Origin: an uncultured Gammaproteobacteria bacterium | GTDB lineage: Bacteria; Pseudomonadota; Gammaproteobacteria; HK1 | Direction: 5' to 3' | Assembly (NCBI GenBank): GCA_947258715.1 | Contig: CAMYJH010000022.1 | Coordinates: 96,181 to 160,180 of the forward strand | Length of the DNA stretch: 64,000 nt | In this document: piece by piece, positions 27,040-35,762 of the stretch | Layout: the number at the start of each line of letters is the position of its first letter | Position numbering within the stretch: position 1 is the first letter of the stretch | Position numbers and translations under genes: made by a program | The notes under the pieces: model-generated | Databases searched by the model: none | The model's input: the letters and a program-made list of their open reading frames with translations, nothing else | Told to the model about the DNA's origin: nothing

Positions 27040-29499
27040 TCATGCCCGCATCCGTTGCCCCGTCGGGTCGTACATGGCCCTCAAGCTCGCCTCGGCGGGG
27101 ACGCGCTCACCGCCGACGTCGATCTCGAATTTTCCGCTGTTGATATAGTCCCGGCTCACGCCCTCGTCGCATTCGACGTAGCCCAAGCCCACCGATCCGC
27201 CGAGGGTATGACCGTAGTTGCCCGAGGTGAGGTGGCCGACGATCTCGCCGTCACGCAGTATCGGTTCGTGGTGGTAAAGCATGGCTTCGGGGTCCTGCAG
27301 CAGGAACTGGAGCATTCGCTTCTTCAAAGGCTTCTCGGTTTCCATCTGTCTGGCCAAAGCGTCACGGCCGATGAACGGAATGTTCTTTTCGAAGTCGCAG
27401 ACGAAGCGCATGCCGGCTTCCAGCGGCGTGTCTTCGTCGCCGATGTCGTGTCCGAAGTGAAGAAACTTTTTCTCCATCCGGCAGGAGTCCAGCGCGTGCA
27501 TGCCCGCAAGCTTCAGCCCGGGTGACCCGCCGGCGGCGATCAGCTGCTCGAACGCGTGCCCCATCATGTCGGTCGGGAAATAGAGCTCGAAGCCGAGCTC
27601 GCCCACGTAGGAAACGCGAAACGCCCGGCCCACGGCGCATCCGATTTCGATGGGTTTGAACGTTCCGAAGGCAAAATTCTCAGCCGAAAGATTCAGATCG
27701 GTGATGGACTGAAGCAAAGCGCGGCTGTCCGGCCCCATCAGCCCCAGCACGCCGAAAGCGGAAGTCACGTCGGTCACGCTGCAGTGATCGTCGTCGGGAA
27801 TGTTTCGCCGCAGCCAGTCCAGGTCCCGCAGGGTGACGACGGCGCCGCTGACGACGAAATATTCTGTTTCGGATATGCGGGTGACGGTGAGATCCGCCTC
27901 GATGCCGCCGCGCTGGTTGAGCCAGTGGGTGTAGACGATACGCCCGGGCGCAACGTCCACGTTGGCTGTGCAAATCCGCTGCAGGTTGTCACAGGCGTGG
28001 CGCCCCTGAAGCAGATACTTGGAAAAGCTGGACTGATCGAACAGCACGCACTGCTCCCGCGCCGCTCGGTGCTCCTCGGCGGAATAGGGGAACCAGTTCT
28101 GCTTGCCGAAGCTGTACTCGTACTCGGGATCGACCCCCTCGGGCGCAAACCAGTTGGGACGCTCCCAGCCCGCGACCTCGCCGAAGCAGGCATTGTGTGC
28201 CTCCAGGCAGTGGTGCAGCGGGGAATGACGCACGCCCCGGGCGGTGGCGTACTGGCGATAGGGATAATGTCGCTCGTAAAGCAGGCCCAAGGTTTCCGAC
28301 ACCCGCGCCTTGAGAAACTTTTCCGTGCCGTGGAAGGGATACATGCGGCGCGGATCGTTGCCCCACAAATCCATCGGCGGGTGGCCTTTGTCCATCCACT
28401 CGGCCAGTGCCTTGCCCACGCCGCCGGCGGACTGGAGGCCGACGGAATTGAGCCCGGCGGCAATATAAAAGTTCTGCACTTCCGGAGCTTCACCCAGATG
28501 AAACTGATCGTCGGGGGTGAAGCTCTCGGGGCCGCAGAAGAAGCTGCGCCAGCCGACGTTTTGAAGCATCGGCACCCGCTGCATGGCGTCTTCCAGCACC
28601 GGCATCAGCTGCTCTTCGACGTGCCCGGGCAGCTCGTCGAAGCAGAAGTCGTCCGGGATCGACTCCATCCTCAAAGGCCGGGCGCGCTTTTCGAAGGCGC
28701 CTACCAGAATACTGCCGGCGTCCTCGCGGTAATAAGCGCTCTTGTCGTGATCGCGCATGACCGGAAGGTCCGGCGGCAGGTCGTCGAGTTTCTCGGTGTG
28801 GGCGTAGTAATGCTCACACGCATATAGCGGTACGTTCACGCCGGCGAGCCTGCCGAGCTCGCGTGCCCACAGGCCGGCGCTGTTGACCAGGAACTCGGTG
28901 CGAATCTCGCCCTGGTCGGTAACCACGGCGGCCACTTTTCGTCCGTCAAGGCGAATGCCGGTGACCTTCACCCCCTCTAGGCATTGGGCGCCCTGCTGCC
29001 GCGCACCCTTGATGAACGCCTGCACTACGTCCACCGGGCTTGCCTGCCCATCCTGCGGCACCCAGGTGCCGCCCAGCAGATCGTCGGTTTTCAGCAGCGG
29101 GTAGAGGGACTTGATCTCCTCCGCGGTGACTACTTCGACCCGGGTGACGCCGAACGCGTTGTTCATGGCCGCGACCCGCTTCAGTTCCTCGAAGCGAGCC
29201 TCGCTGTGGGCGATGCTCAGGCTGCCCACCTGGCGAAACCCGGTGGACTGACCCGTTTCCGCTTCCAGCTCCGGCAGCAGCGCCATGGAGTATTCGCACA
29301 GCTTGGCCAGGCTCTCGTTGGCGCGCATGGTGCCGATCAGGCCGGCCGCGTGCCAGCTGGTGCCGCAGGCGAACTGGCGGCGCTCCAGCAGCACCACCTC
29401 GCTCCAGCCGAGCTTGGCCAAGTGATAGGCGACGCTGGCGCCGATGACGCCGCCGCCGATGACAACGGCGCTGGCTTGTTCTGGGATCTGGACGCTCAT
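27040..29499 (-). CDS. FAD-dependent dimethylglycine/sarcosine dehydrogenase with GcvT domain
   Basis: This 819-residue flavoprotein starts with the dinucleotide motif VVIGGGVIGASVAYHLAKLG (residues 12-31). GTSWHAAGL follows, whose His50 matches the covalent FAD attachment site in dimethylglycine and sarcosine dehydrogenases. The N-terminal 400 residues are the DAO-type oxidase; the C-terminal 400 match the folate-binding GcvT (aminomethyltransferase) family (FGVLGLMGPDSR, ALDSCRMEKKFLHFGHD). It demethylates an N-methylglycine-type amine and passes the one-carbon unit to tetrahydrofolate. It could equally use another N-methylated amine. The two flanking MFS transporters may supply substrate. 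Confidence 0.9.
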   Translation of the reverse strand: MSVQIPEQASAVVIGGGVIGASVAYHLAKLGWSEVVLLERRQFACGTSWHAAGLIGTMRANESLAKLCEYSMALLPELEAETGQSTGFRQVGSLSIAHSEARFEELKRVAAMNNAFGVTRVEVVTAEEIKSLYPLLKTDDLLGGTWVPQDGQASPVDVVQAFIKGARQQGAQCLEGVKVTGIRLDGRKVAAVVTDQGEIRTEFLVNSAGLWARELGRLAGVNVPLYACEHYYAHTEKLDDLPPDLPVMRDHDKSAYYREDAGSILVGAFEKRARPLRMESIPDDFCFDELPGHVEEQLMPVLEDAMQRVPMLQNVGWRSFFCGPESFTPDDQFHLGEAPEVQNFYIAAGLNSVGLQSAGGVGKALAEWMDKGHPPMDLWGNDPRRMYPFHGTEKFLKARVSETLGLLYERHYPYRQYATARGVRHSPLHHCLEAHNACFGEVAGWERPNWFAPEGVDPEYEYSFGKQNWFPYSAEEHRAAREQCVLFDQSSFSKYLLQGRHACDNLQRICTANVDVAPGRIVYTHWLNQRGGIEADLTVTRISETEYFVVSGAVVTLRDLDWLRRNIPDDDHCSVTDVTSAFGVLGLMGPDSRALLQSITDLNLSAENFAFGTFKPIEIGCAVGRAFRVSYVGELGFELYFPTDMMGHAFEQLIAAGGSPGLKLAGMHALDSCRMEKKFLHFGHDIGDEDTPLEAGMRFVCDFEKNIPFIGRDALARQMETEKPLKKRMLQFLLQDPEAMLYHHEPILRDGEIVGHLTSGNYGHTLGGSVGLGYVECDEGVSRDYINSGKFEIDVGGERVPAEASLRAMYDPTGQRMRA

Positions 29500-29747
29500 G
29501 GTTCTTCTTTCTCCTGGTTTTCGGTACTGGCGTTACGGCGAGGGGAGCGTGCGGCCACGGCACAGCATACGCCCCGCCAGCCGCGCGGGAAGATCCAGAC
29601 CGGACGGTGGTATCGGCACAGCCGGGGCCAGCGCATCCAGCGCGTTTACATTGCCAAAGCCGCCCCGCGGAGTCGAGCCGTGGTTTTGGAAACGCGCGAC
29701 AAATGCCTATGAACCAGGGCGCGTCCGCACAAAAACCAAAAATCGTC

Positions 29748-29770
29748 ATTCCCGCGAATGCGGGAATCCA
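29748..29770. repeat. dispersed palindromic repeat, third copy
   Basis: ATTCCCGC-GAAT-GCGGGAATCCA matches the element at 26453-26494 with a shorter stem. It lies just upstream of the IS481-type remnant. Confidence 0.65.
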
Positions 29771-29787
29771 GTCAATAAGGGGTATGG

Positions 29788-29831
29788 ACCGGGCACATGG
29801 TTTACACATGAAACCGGGCACATGGTTTACA
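29788..29831. repeat. 19-bp direct repeat at the IS481 remnant end
   Basis: ACCGGGCACATGGTTTACA occurs at 29788-29806 and again at 29813-29831. GG-rich ends with a CACATGG-type core are typical of sequence preceding IS481-family transposase genes, and a transposase start follows at 29866. Confidence 0.6.
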
Positions 29832-29865
29832 GGTTGGTACGGTATGGGACAGGAGGACCTGCCCT

Positions 29866-29970
29866 ATGCCCTGGAAAGAGACCTGTATCATGGACCAAAG
29901 ACGTGCATTCATTGAAGCGTGGTTGAGCCGCGAGTTCACCATGGCAGAGCTGTGCCGGCGTTTTGATATC
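29866..29970 (+). pseudogene. IS481-family transposase, N-terminal remnant
   Basis: The reading frame opens with MPWKETCIMDQRRAFIEAWL and continues to LCRRFDI, the recognisable N-terminal helix-turn-helix of IS481-type transposases. Similarity stops at about 29970, where the usual helix-turn-helix continuation should follow. No DDE domain is present. Only the element's left end with about 35 codons remains; the rest has been deleted before the downstream MFS gene. Confidence 0.75.
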
Positions 29971-30148
29971 GCCGTTCCCGCTCCCTGTTACACGGGAACC
30001 AGTTTCGCGGAAAGGGCAAAATTTCCAGCGTCAAGGTGTATTCGAGATATTTCTAGACGCAATTGTGCTCCGCCCTAGTTGTTCTAGCTGGCGGCATTGG
30101 CTTGCTTCGTCCACACTTGGCCGCCGGAGGAGGGGCGGAAGTTCCATC

Positions 30149-31342
30149 ATGAATCAAAGACGACTGGCCTTTTTGTTTCTCAATCTGGGCCACTTCTTCG
30201 ATCATCTCTTCATTCTTATCTACGCCACGGTGGCGGCGCTGGCGCTGCAGTCGGAGTTCGGGCGCAGCTACGCCGAGCTCATCCTTTACGCAACGCCCAT
30301 GTTCGTCGCCTTCGGCGCCTTCGCCCTGCCGGCCGGCTGGCTGGCGGACCGCTGGAGCCGTCACGGCATGATGATCGTGTTTTTCACCGGCCTCGGGGTC
30401 ACGGCCATACTGACGAGCCTGGCCGAAACGCCGCTGCAGATCGGCCTTGGCTTGTTCTTTATCGGCGTGTTTGCTTCGATTTATCATCCGGTCGGCATCA
30501 CCATGGTGGTGGAGACCAACCGCGAACGCACCGGCATGGCCCTCGGAATCAACGGCGTCTGGGGCAACATGGGTGTGGCCTTTGCGGCGATATTGACCGG
30601 TGCCCTCATCGACAGCGCCGGATGGCGCGCAGCCTTTTTCGTACCGGGCTTCGCCGCCCTCGCGACCGCCCTCGCTTACGCGTTTTTTTGCGCCCGCAAC
30701 GGCGCCACGGTTCGGACCAAGGCCACGGTGCCTGTGAAACCGGAGCCCGCCAAACTGGTGCTTGAGCGCCGAACCTTGTTGCGCGTGTTCGCCATCATTG
30801 CGCTCACCACCACCCTGGGTAGTCTCATTTTTCAGGCCATTACCGTAAGCCTGCCCAAGGTACTGGAGGAGCGGCTGGTAGATATCGCCCAAAGCGCCAC
30901 CGAGATCGGCGCCTGGGCTTTTGTCATCCTCGCCGTCGCCTCGCTTGCTCAAATATTAATCGGGCATCTGGTGGATCGTTACTCCATAAAGTGGGTGTTC
31001 GTCGTCGTCGCCCTGTTACAGGTTCCCGCCTGCATCGCTTTCATCGGAATCACCGGCGTGCCGGTGCTGGTGATGTCGCTGGTGTTCATGCTGCTGGTTT
31101 TCGGTCAGATCCCGATCAACGACGCGCTTCTCTCGCGCATCACCACCAGCGAGTACCGAAGCCGCATCTACGGCGTCAAGTTCGTGCTCTCGTTCGCCGT
31201 TTCCGCGGGCGCGGTGCCGCTGGTGGCCTTGCTCCACCGGTCCACGGGCTTCGACGGCTTGTTCGCGCTGATGGCGGTGACTGCGGCCGTCATCACCGTT
31301 GCCGTCATTGGCCTGCCACGGATGCGCACACTAGTCGCATGA
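30149..31342 (+). CDS. MFS transporter
   Basis: The 397-residue protein has 12 hydrophobic segments, with motif A as GWLADRWSRHGMMI and GHLVDRYSIKWVF in the second half. The N-terminus NLGHFFDHLFILIYATVA resembles the YnfM/cyanate-type branch. The ATG at 30149 follows GGAGGAGGGGCGG, a strong ribosome-binding site. An upstream in-frame extension runs through the IS481 remnant and is not real. The substrate is unknown; nearness to the dimethylglycine-type dehydrogenase suggests an amine, though only by context. Confidence 0.9.
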   Translation: MNQRRLAFLFLNLGHFFDHLFILIYATVAALALQSEFGRSYAELILYATPMFVAFGAFALPAGWLADRWSRHGMMIVFFTGLGVTAILTSLAETPLQIGLGLFFIGVFASIYHPVGITMVVETNRERTGMALGINGVWGNMGVAFAAILTGALIDSAGWRAAFFVPGFAALATALAYAFFCARNGATVRTKATVPVKPEPAKLVLERRTLLRVFAIIALTTTLGSLIFQAITVSLPKVLEERLVDIAQSATEIGAWAFVILAVASLAQILIGHLVDRYSIKWVFVVVALLQVPACIAFIGITGVPVLVMSLVFMLLVFGQIPINDALLSRITTSEYRSRIYGVKFVLSFAVSAGAVPLVALLHRSTGFDGLFALMAVTAAVITVAVIGLPRMRTLVA

Positions 31343-31743
31343 GGGCGGACCGGATTCGTATCTCGGCATAGGACTGGTGCCACGGCCATCGGGCTTTTAC
31401 CGAGCGGTGACGGGGCAGTATCCCGTACCGGCGGACTGTATTCCGGCCGCGGCCAGCCGTCGTTAATGTCCAGTGGTGTCCTCTTAACGCCGGTGCACAA
31501 GATTAGATAGGCAGCGGGGGGTTGCTTTTCACCGAGCGGCTCCCTTGCTCCGCTTAATCACACTCAACTGCAGAAAAAGCGCATAATTTATTGATTTGAT
31601 AAGGTTCTCGAATTACCGAGCGGGCCGGAATCGATCCACTTTTCTATAAGGCCATGCTTCCCTTGGCTTCGCTGCGAGGCGGGAGCGGTCTCGGGTTTCG
31701 CCGCTTCCCTTTAACGTGGCACGAGAAGTGCAGCCAACCCTGC
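31343..31743. other. gene-free stretch
   Basis: No coding region, tRNA or strong hairpin is visible. It is followed by a weak sigma-54-like box near 31717. Confidence 0.4.
31717..31732 (+). promoter_or_regulatory. weak sigma-54-like -24/-12 element
   Basis: TGGCACG-AGAA-GTGCA has GG at 31718-31719 and GC at 31730-31731, spaced by 10 bases as sigma-54 requires. Transcription would begin almost at the ATG at 31744, leaving no leader, so this may be chance. A sigma-54 activator gene lies nearby. Confidence 0.3.
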
Positions 31744-31998
31744 ATGAAGCTGCGTCTGGTGGTGAATGACGAGGGGCCTACCAAAACCGTGGAGGTCCAT
31801 GGTGAGCTGACTGGGGCGGACCTCTGCGAACTGGATCGGGTGTGCCGCCCCAGCACTGGGCTGACAATCGAGCTTTCCAACCTCCGCCATCTGGATAACG
31901 TCGCTGCCGTGCGCTTGAGGGAGTTTTCGGTGAGCGGCGCGAAGCTGGTGGGGGCGTCGCCTTTCATCAGTATGCTCATCGAAGGTGATCGAAACTGA
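31744..31998 (+). CDS. small STAS-like protein
   Basis: The 84-residue protein (MKLRLVVNDEG start) alternates strands and helices in the STAS pattern: VEVHGELTGADLCELDRVCR, then LTIELSNLRHLDNVAAVRLRE. STAS proteins are anti-sigma antagonists or regulatory modules, but the usual phospho-Ser is not clear. It may be an independent domain protein. It lies upstream of the Kazal-like lipoprotein on the same strand. Confidence 0.55.
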   Translation: MKLRLVVNDEGPTKTVEVHGELTGADLCELDRVCRPSTGLTIELSNLRHLDNVAAVRLREFSVSGAKLVGASPFISMLIEGDRN

Positions 31999-32104
31999 GG
32001 TTGCAAGGCCAGCTTTCTGGGCCATCGATGACGACCGATTGCTGTTGCTGAGCCAGAGGCAAGGTTCTGCTCCGCAACCGCGACCTATGGAAATGAGTAC
32101 CGGC

Positions 32105-32392
32105 ATGATTCAGATCCACGGAATTTTCGGACGGCCACGCTTGAGCGGTGCTGCTTTGCTTGCGTGTCTGCTTAGCGCCTGCGGCGGCCAGACCAGGACA
32201 AGCCCGGTACCCGCGGATCTCACAGCCTGCGCGGATCCGCGTCCCGAGGTCTGCGCCCAGGTCTATCTGCCCGTTTGCGCGACACGGGACGCCGGGCTGG
32301 CGTCGGACTGGAAAACCTACTCCAACGCATGCACGGCGTGCGCGGACGTTGCCGTCTACGCGCACCGGGCGGGCGCCTGCGAGACGCAATGA
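32105..32392 (+). CDS. Kazal-like secreted lipoprotein
   Basis: The 95-residue protein has a lipoprotein signal (LSGAALLACLLSACGG, lipobox LSAC). The mature part has six cysteines in Kazal spacing: C-x7-C-x7-C, then the hallmark TYSNACTAC, and a final GAC. Kazal domains inhibit serine proteases; in bacteria the role is unproven. Three ATGs in frame (32087, 32093, 32105) are possible starts; I use the one nearest the hydrophobic core. Confidence 0.75.
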   Translation: MIQIHGIFGRPRLSGAALLACLLSACGGQTRTSPVPADLTACADPRPEVCAQVYLPVCATRDAGLASDWKTYSNACTACADVAVYAHRAGACETQ

Positions 32393-32548
32393 GGGGAAAA
32401 GGCGCTATCGAGACCCGGGGAAAGAACAATCTTCTCGATTATCCGCCGAAGGCCGCGGGCTCACCTGTGACTGATACAGATAACTTGGGCGCTGCGCTTC
32501 GATAGCGAGCTCGGCGCTTGCGACACATTAATATCGAGATGAAGGGGC

Positions 32549-35104
32549 TTACTTAACGAGTTCTTCGAGTCCCGAGTCTGGGTGCTTCGGCCGCTGGATG
32601 CCGAGCTTGCCCATGCGAAAGCGAAGGGTGTTCGGATGCAAGCCCAGACGCTCTGCGGCATTGCCCCTGCCCTTGATTTTCCAATTACACGCCTCCAGCA
32701 CCTTGACCATGTGCTGGCGTTCGACGTCCGCGAGCGCTTCACCGACAGCGGCAGCCTTCGACTTGGCGATCACGCCTTGTTCCCAATGCAGCTCTAGGCG
32801 CGCCGAAGGAGAAAGGATCATTGCACGCTCGATGACGTTCTCGAGTTCGCGCACATTGCCGGGCCAGTCGTAGCGGCACAGCAGGTCCATAGATTCGGCG
32901 GTCACTTCCTCGATAGTTTTTCCGAGACGACTCTTTAGCTTGTCGATGAAATACCAGATGAGCAACGGAATATCCTTGCGCCGGGCGCGCAATAGCGGCA
33001 GCGTGATGGGGAATACGTTCAGCCGATAATATAGGTCCGATCGAAAAGTGCCGGCCTCGACCTCTGCCTCGAGATTGCGATTGGTCGCCGCGATGACGCG
33101 CGCGTCTACCCGAATGGTTTTCGATGACCCGAGCGGCTCGAACTCCCCGTCTTGCAGCACGCGCAGCAGCTTTGCCTGCAGATCTAAAGGGAGATCGCCC
33201 ACTTCGTCGAGGAAGATCGTGGCCTCGTCTGCGAGTGTAAAACGACCCGCGCGTTTGCCCGTTGCTCCGGTAAAGGCGCCCTTCTCGTGGCCGAACAGCT
33301 CGCTTTCGATCAGGCTGGCGGGCAGGGCGGCGCAGTTGACCTTGACCAGCGGACGCTCGGAACGCCTCCCCCGAGCGTGGAGCGCGTTGGCGATCAGCTC
33401 CTTGCCGGTGCCCGTTTCGCCGATCAACAGTACGGTGGTGTCGGTAGGGGCCACCTGGTCGACTTGGTACAGGACCCGGGTAAACGCTTCGCTGCGCCCG
33501 ACGAGGTCTTGAAACTCACCCGATCGCGCAACCTCGTCGCGCAGGTATACGTTATCGGCCGCGAGACGTGCGTTGAGTCGCTCGAGCTCGGCTACCGCCG
33601 CCGCACGCGCGAGGGCGTTGCCGACTATCTCGCCGATGATGCCGATACGCCGCACCGTCGGCTCACTCCAGCTCCGTTCTTGCAGGGCGTTGAAGGCGAT
33701 GAACCCGGCGACGGAGCCGCGAACCTCGAACGGCACCCAGAGCACCGATTTGAGGCCCGATTCCTCGCACGTGCGTCGTTCCTGCTCCGCATCATCCGGA
33801 AGCTTTTCGGCCCGGGATATGGCGATCGGGCGCATCTTGGCGAGCTGATTTTTGAGCCAAGGGTAGGAGGCGTCCTCAATCACGACGTCTCGAAAGCTGA
33901 GACTGCTGGCGGGGAAGTCGGGAGCCGTCCACTCGTGGGTGTGACGCCAGGTGCCGGAATCAGCAGTCCGGATCAAGATGGTCGCCAGATCTACCCGCAG
34001 AAACGATCCCAGCCTCCCGAGAGCGGCCTGGATCTGCTCGTCCATCGCATCCGGCGCAAGACGAACGAAGCTCGAAGAGATGTCCGCGACCAGCTCCTCG
34101 AAGCTCAGCTGATCCGCGATGACGAGTTGTTGTCGCCGGCGCATGAGCGCGGCGGCGAACATGTCCGCGACCAGCTTCAACCGTTGAACGAGTTCGTCTG
34201 ACCATTCGCGATGGACGCGCATGGCGTCGAAACCGAAATTGCCGATCACGGAACCGCCAACCTTCATCGGCACGATGGCCGAAGATTTGATCCCCGCGGC
34301 TCGCAGGTAGCGAATCGCCTCGGGTGCTTCCGCGGGGATCTCGTCGATGCTGGAGAAAACCAGGCCTCGGCCTTGCCGCATGCGCCTGGTGTACCAGGGT
34401 AGTAGCTCCTCTAAGGGTGTGCTCTCCTCTGCGTCCAACATGGAGTCGGGTCCGATGCCAGGTCCGCGCCACGAGTGCGAGACGCGTAAGTGCTGCCCGT
34501 CTTCGGAGAACTGGTCGATAAAGCCCCGGTCCACGTCCATGAATCGACCGATTCGCTCTAGCGCGTCATTGATCCGCATATCGAGCTCATCGGCGGAAAC
34601 ATTGACGAACGTGGTTGAGATATCGGCGAGCAGCTTCTCGAACTTCACGCGCTCGTTTAGCTGCCGCTCTTGGCGCCTGAGTTCCGTGACTTCTTGGACT
34701 ACCACGCTGACGCCCGAGACCTTGGAATCGCCGTCCAAAAAAGGGTGAGCGCTGGCACACCAGTGCTTTCGCACGGCAGAATCGGCGGGCGCCTCGCCGG
34801 TTGCCTCGTAGTCGAAGAACGGTGCGCCGGTGCGAACCACGTCTTCTAGAAGCGGCACGACCGATTCTGCGAGTTCTTTTGGAAGCATGTCACGAACGCT
34901 TCGCCCGATGTGCTCGGCTATCGATTTTCCATGAATGGCGGCCAGCCGCCCATTTATGCGCACGAACCGGAGTTCACGGTCCAGGAGGCAGAGGCCGATG
35001 GGGGCCTCCCGGTAGAGGTTTTCCAGCTCTTCGTATCGTTGTAATAAGGCGGGCAGACCGGGGTCAGCCGCCCCGTGCGGATCTGAACCATAAACTGTGC
35101 TCAT
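32549..35104 (-). CDS. sigma-54-dependent transcriptional activator (PAS-GAF-GAF-AAA-HTH)
   Basis: This 851-residue regulator has a PAS domain (about 30-145), two GAF-like domains (about 165-320 and 340-505), an AAA+ domain (Walker A GETGTGKELIA near 560, the sigma-54 contact loop GAFTGA near 610, Walker B IFLDEVGDLP), and a Fis-type helix-turn-helix at the C-terminus (AERLGLHPNTLRFRMGKL). The GAFTGA loop is intact, so it should activate sigma-54 RNA polymerase. It is divergent from an operon with a strong -24/-12 box at 35690. The double GAF input suggests sensing a small molecule or redox state. Confidence 0.93.
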   Translation of the reverse strand: MSTVYGSDPHGAADPGLPALLQRYEELENLYREAPIGLCLLDRELRFVRINGRLAAIHGKSIAEHIGRSVRDMLPKELAESVVPLLEDVVRTGAPFFDYEATGEAPADSAVRKHWCASAHPFLDGDSKVSGVSVVVQEVTELRRQERQLNERVKFEKLLADISTTFVNVSADELDMRINDALERIGRFMDVDRGFIDQFSEDGQHLRVSHSWRGPGIGPDSMLDAEESTPLEELLPWYTRRMRQGRGLVFSSIDEIPAEAPEAIRYLRAAGIKSSAIVPMKVGGSVIGNFGFDAMRVHREWSDELVQRLKLVADMFAAALMRRRQQLVIADQLSFEELVADISSSFVRLAPDAMDEQIQAALGRLGSFLRVDLATILIRTADSGTWRHTHEWTAPDFPASSLSFRDVVIEDASYPWLKNQLAKMRPIAISRAEKLPDDAEQERRTCEESGLKSVLWVPFEVRGSVAGFIAFNALQERSWSEPTVRRIGIIGEIVGNALARAAAVAELERLNARLAADNVYLRDEVARSGEFQDLVGRSEAFTRVLYQVDQVAPTDTTVLLIGETGTGKELIANALHARGRRSERPLVKVNCAALPASLIESELFGHEKGAFTGATGKRAGRFTLADEATIFLDEVGDLPLDLQAKLLRVLQDGEFEPLGSSKTIRVDARVIAATNRNLEAEVEAGTFRSDLYYRLNVFPITLPLLRARRKDIPLLIWYFIDKLKSRLGKTIEEVTAESMDLLCRYDWPGNVRELENVIERAMILSPSARLELHWEQGVIAKSKAAAVGEALADVERQHMVKVLEACNWKIKGRGNAAERLGLHPNTLRFRMGKLGIQRPKHPDSGLEELVK

Positions 35105-35689
35105 AATGACAGCTCGACCTTAGCGTTCGTTCGCGGCTTCATCGTCCAGTGAATATCGCCTGAGCGCGGCTTGAAGGCGTTCGCAAAAGCCGCGCGTCAA
35201 GGACTACGACATATCGTCAATACCCGATGACAGGGCTTATCCGGCTGATTCAAATCAGTAATCCAACCGCTTTACCCTCCCGGGGACAGTATTTTGTACT
35301 TTCTGGCCGAACGGCGGAAGCGCCGTGGGAGCGAAGGAATCGTGGTTTCGTTTCCGAGCAGCGACCAAAAGCGGCCCGTTTTTTTGCTCATCCCCATTCG
35401 AAACCGCTTACCGGCAAGCTATTTACCGCGACCTAGGGCCTCCGACTCGTCGAACAGCGATTTCAGATTCCAGGCCAACGCCATTGTGCCGAGTTCGATT
35501 GGCACCGGGACTGCCCCAGGAGTGGCCGTTCTCGCGCCGTTCATGAGGTGTCGCGTACCGCGGGTTGCGGCTTCGGACAATATGCGGGCCCGTTGCGCCA
35601 GTCTGTGCATTTTTTGCCAACTACTGCGAGCACTAATTTGTTTATGAGTTTCAGTAGCTTGAGAAGCAGTAAGGCGCTACGGCTTTGAC
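35105..35689. promoter_or_regulatory. divergent regulatory gap, likely enhancer region
   Basis: No gene is supported in this gap of about 580 bases. It separates the sigma-54 activator from its presumed target promoter, which is where upstream activator sites should lie. I cannot pick out a convincing repeated dyad by eye. A minus-strand frame at 35419-35610 has no start context or domain. Confidence 0.45.
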
Positions 35690-35705
35690 TGGCACGGAAT
35701 CTGCT
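35690..35705 (+). promoter_or_regulatory. sigma-54 (-24/-12) promoter
   Basis: TGGCACG-GAAT-CTGCT matches the consensus TGGCACG-N4-TTGCW at all but one position. GG at 35691-35692 and GC at 35703-35704 are spaced by exactly 10 bases. Transcription would start near 35716, about 47 bases before the ATG of the outer-membrane lipoprotein at 35763. Confidence 0.8.
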
Positions 35706-35762
35706 TAGGTAGTTCAACAGGTTCGCCGCTTACGGGTGGCGAGTTAATGAGGGGGAATTCAG

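Noticed and set aside
29607..29915. Frame containing IVIPANAGIQ
   Set aside because: This is the known false translation of the ATTCCCGCGAA palindrome, not a gene.
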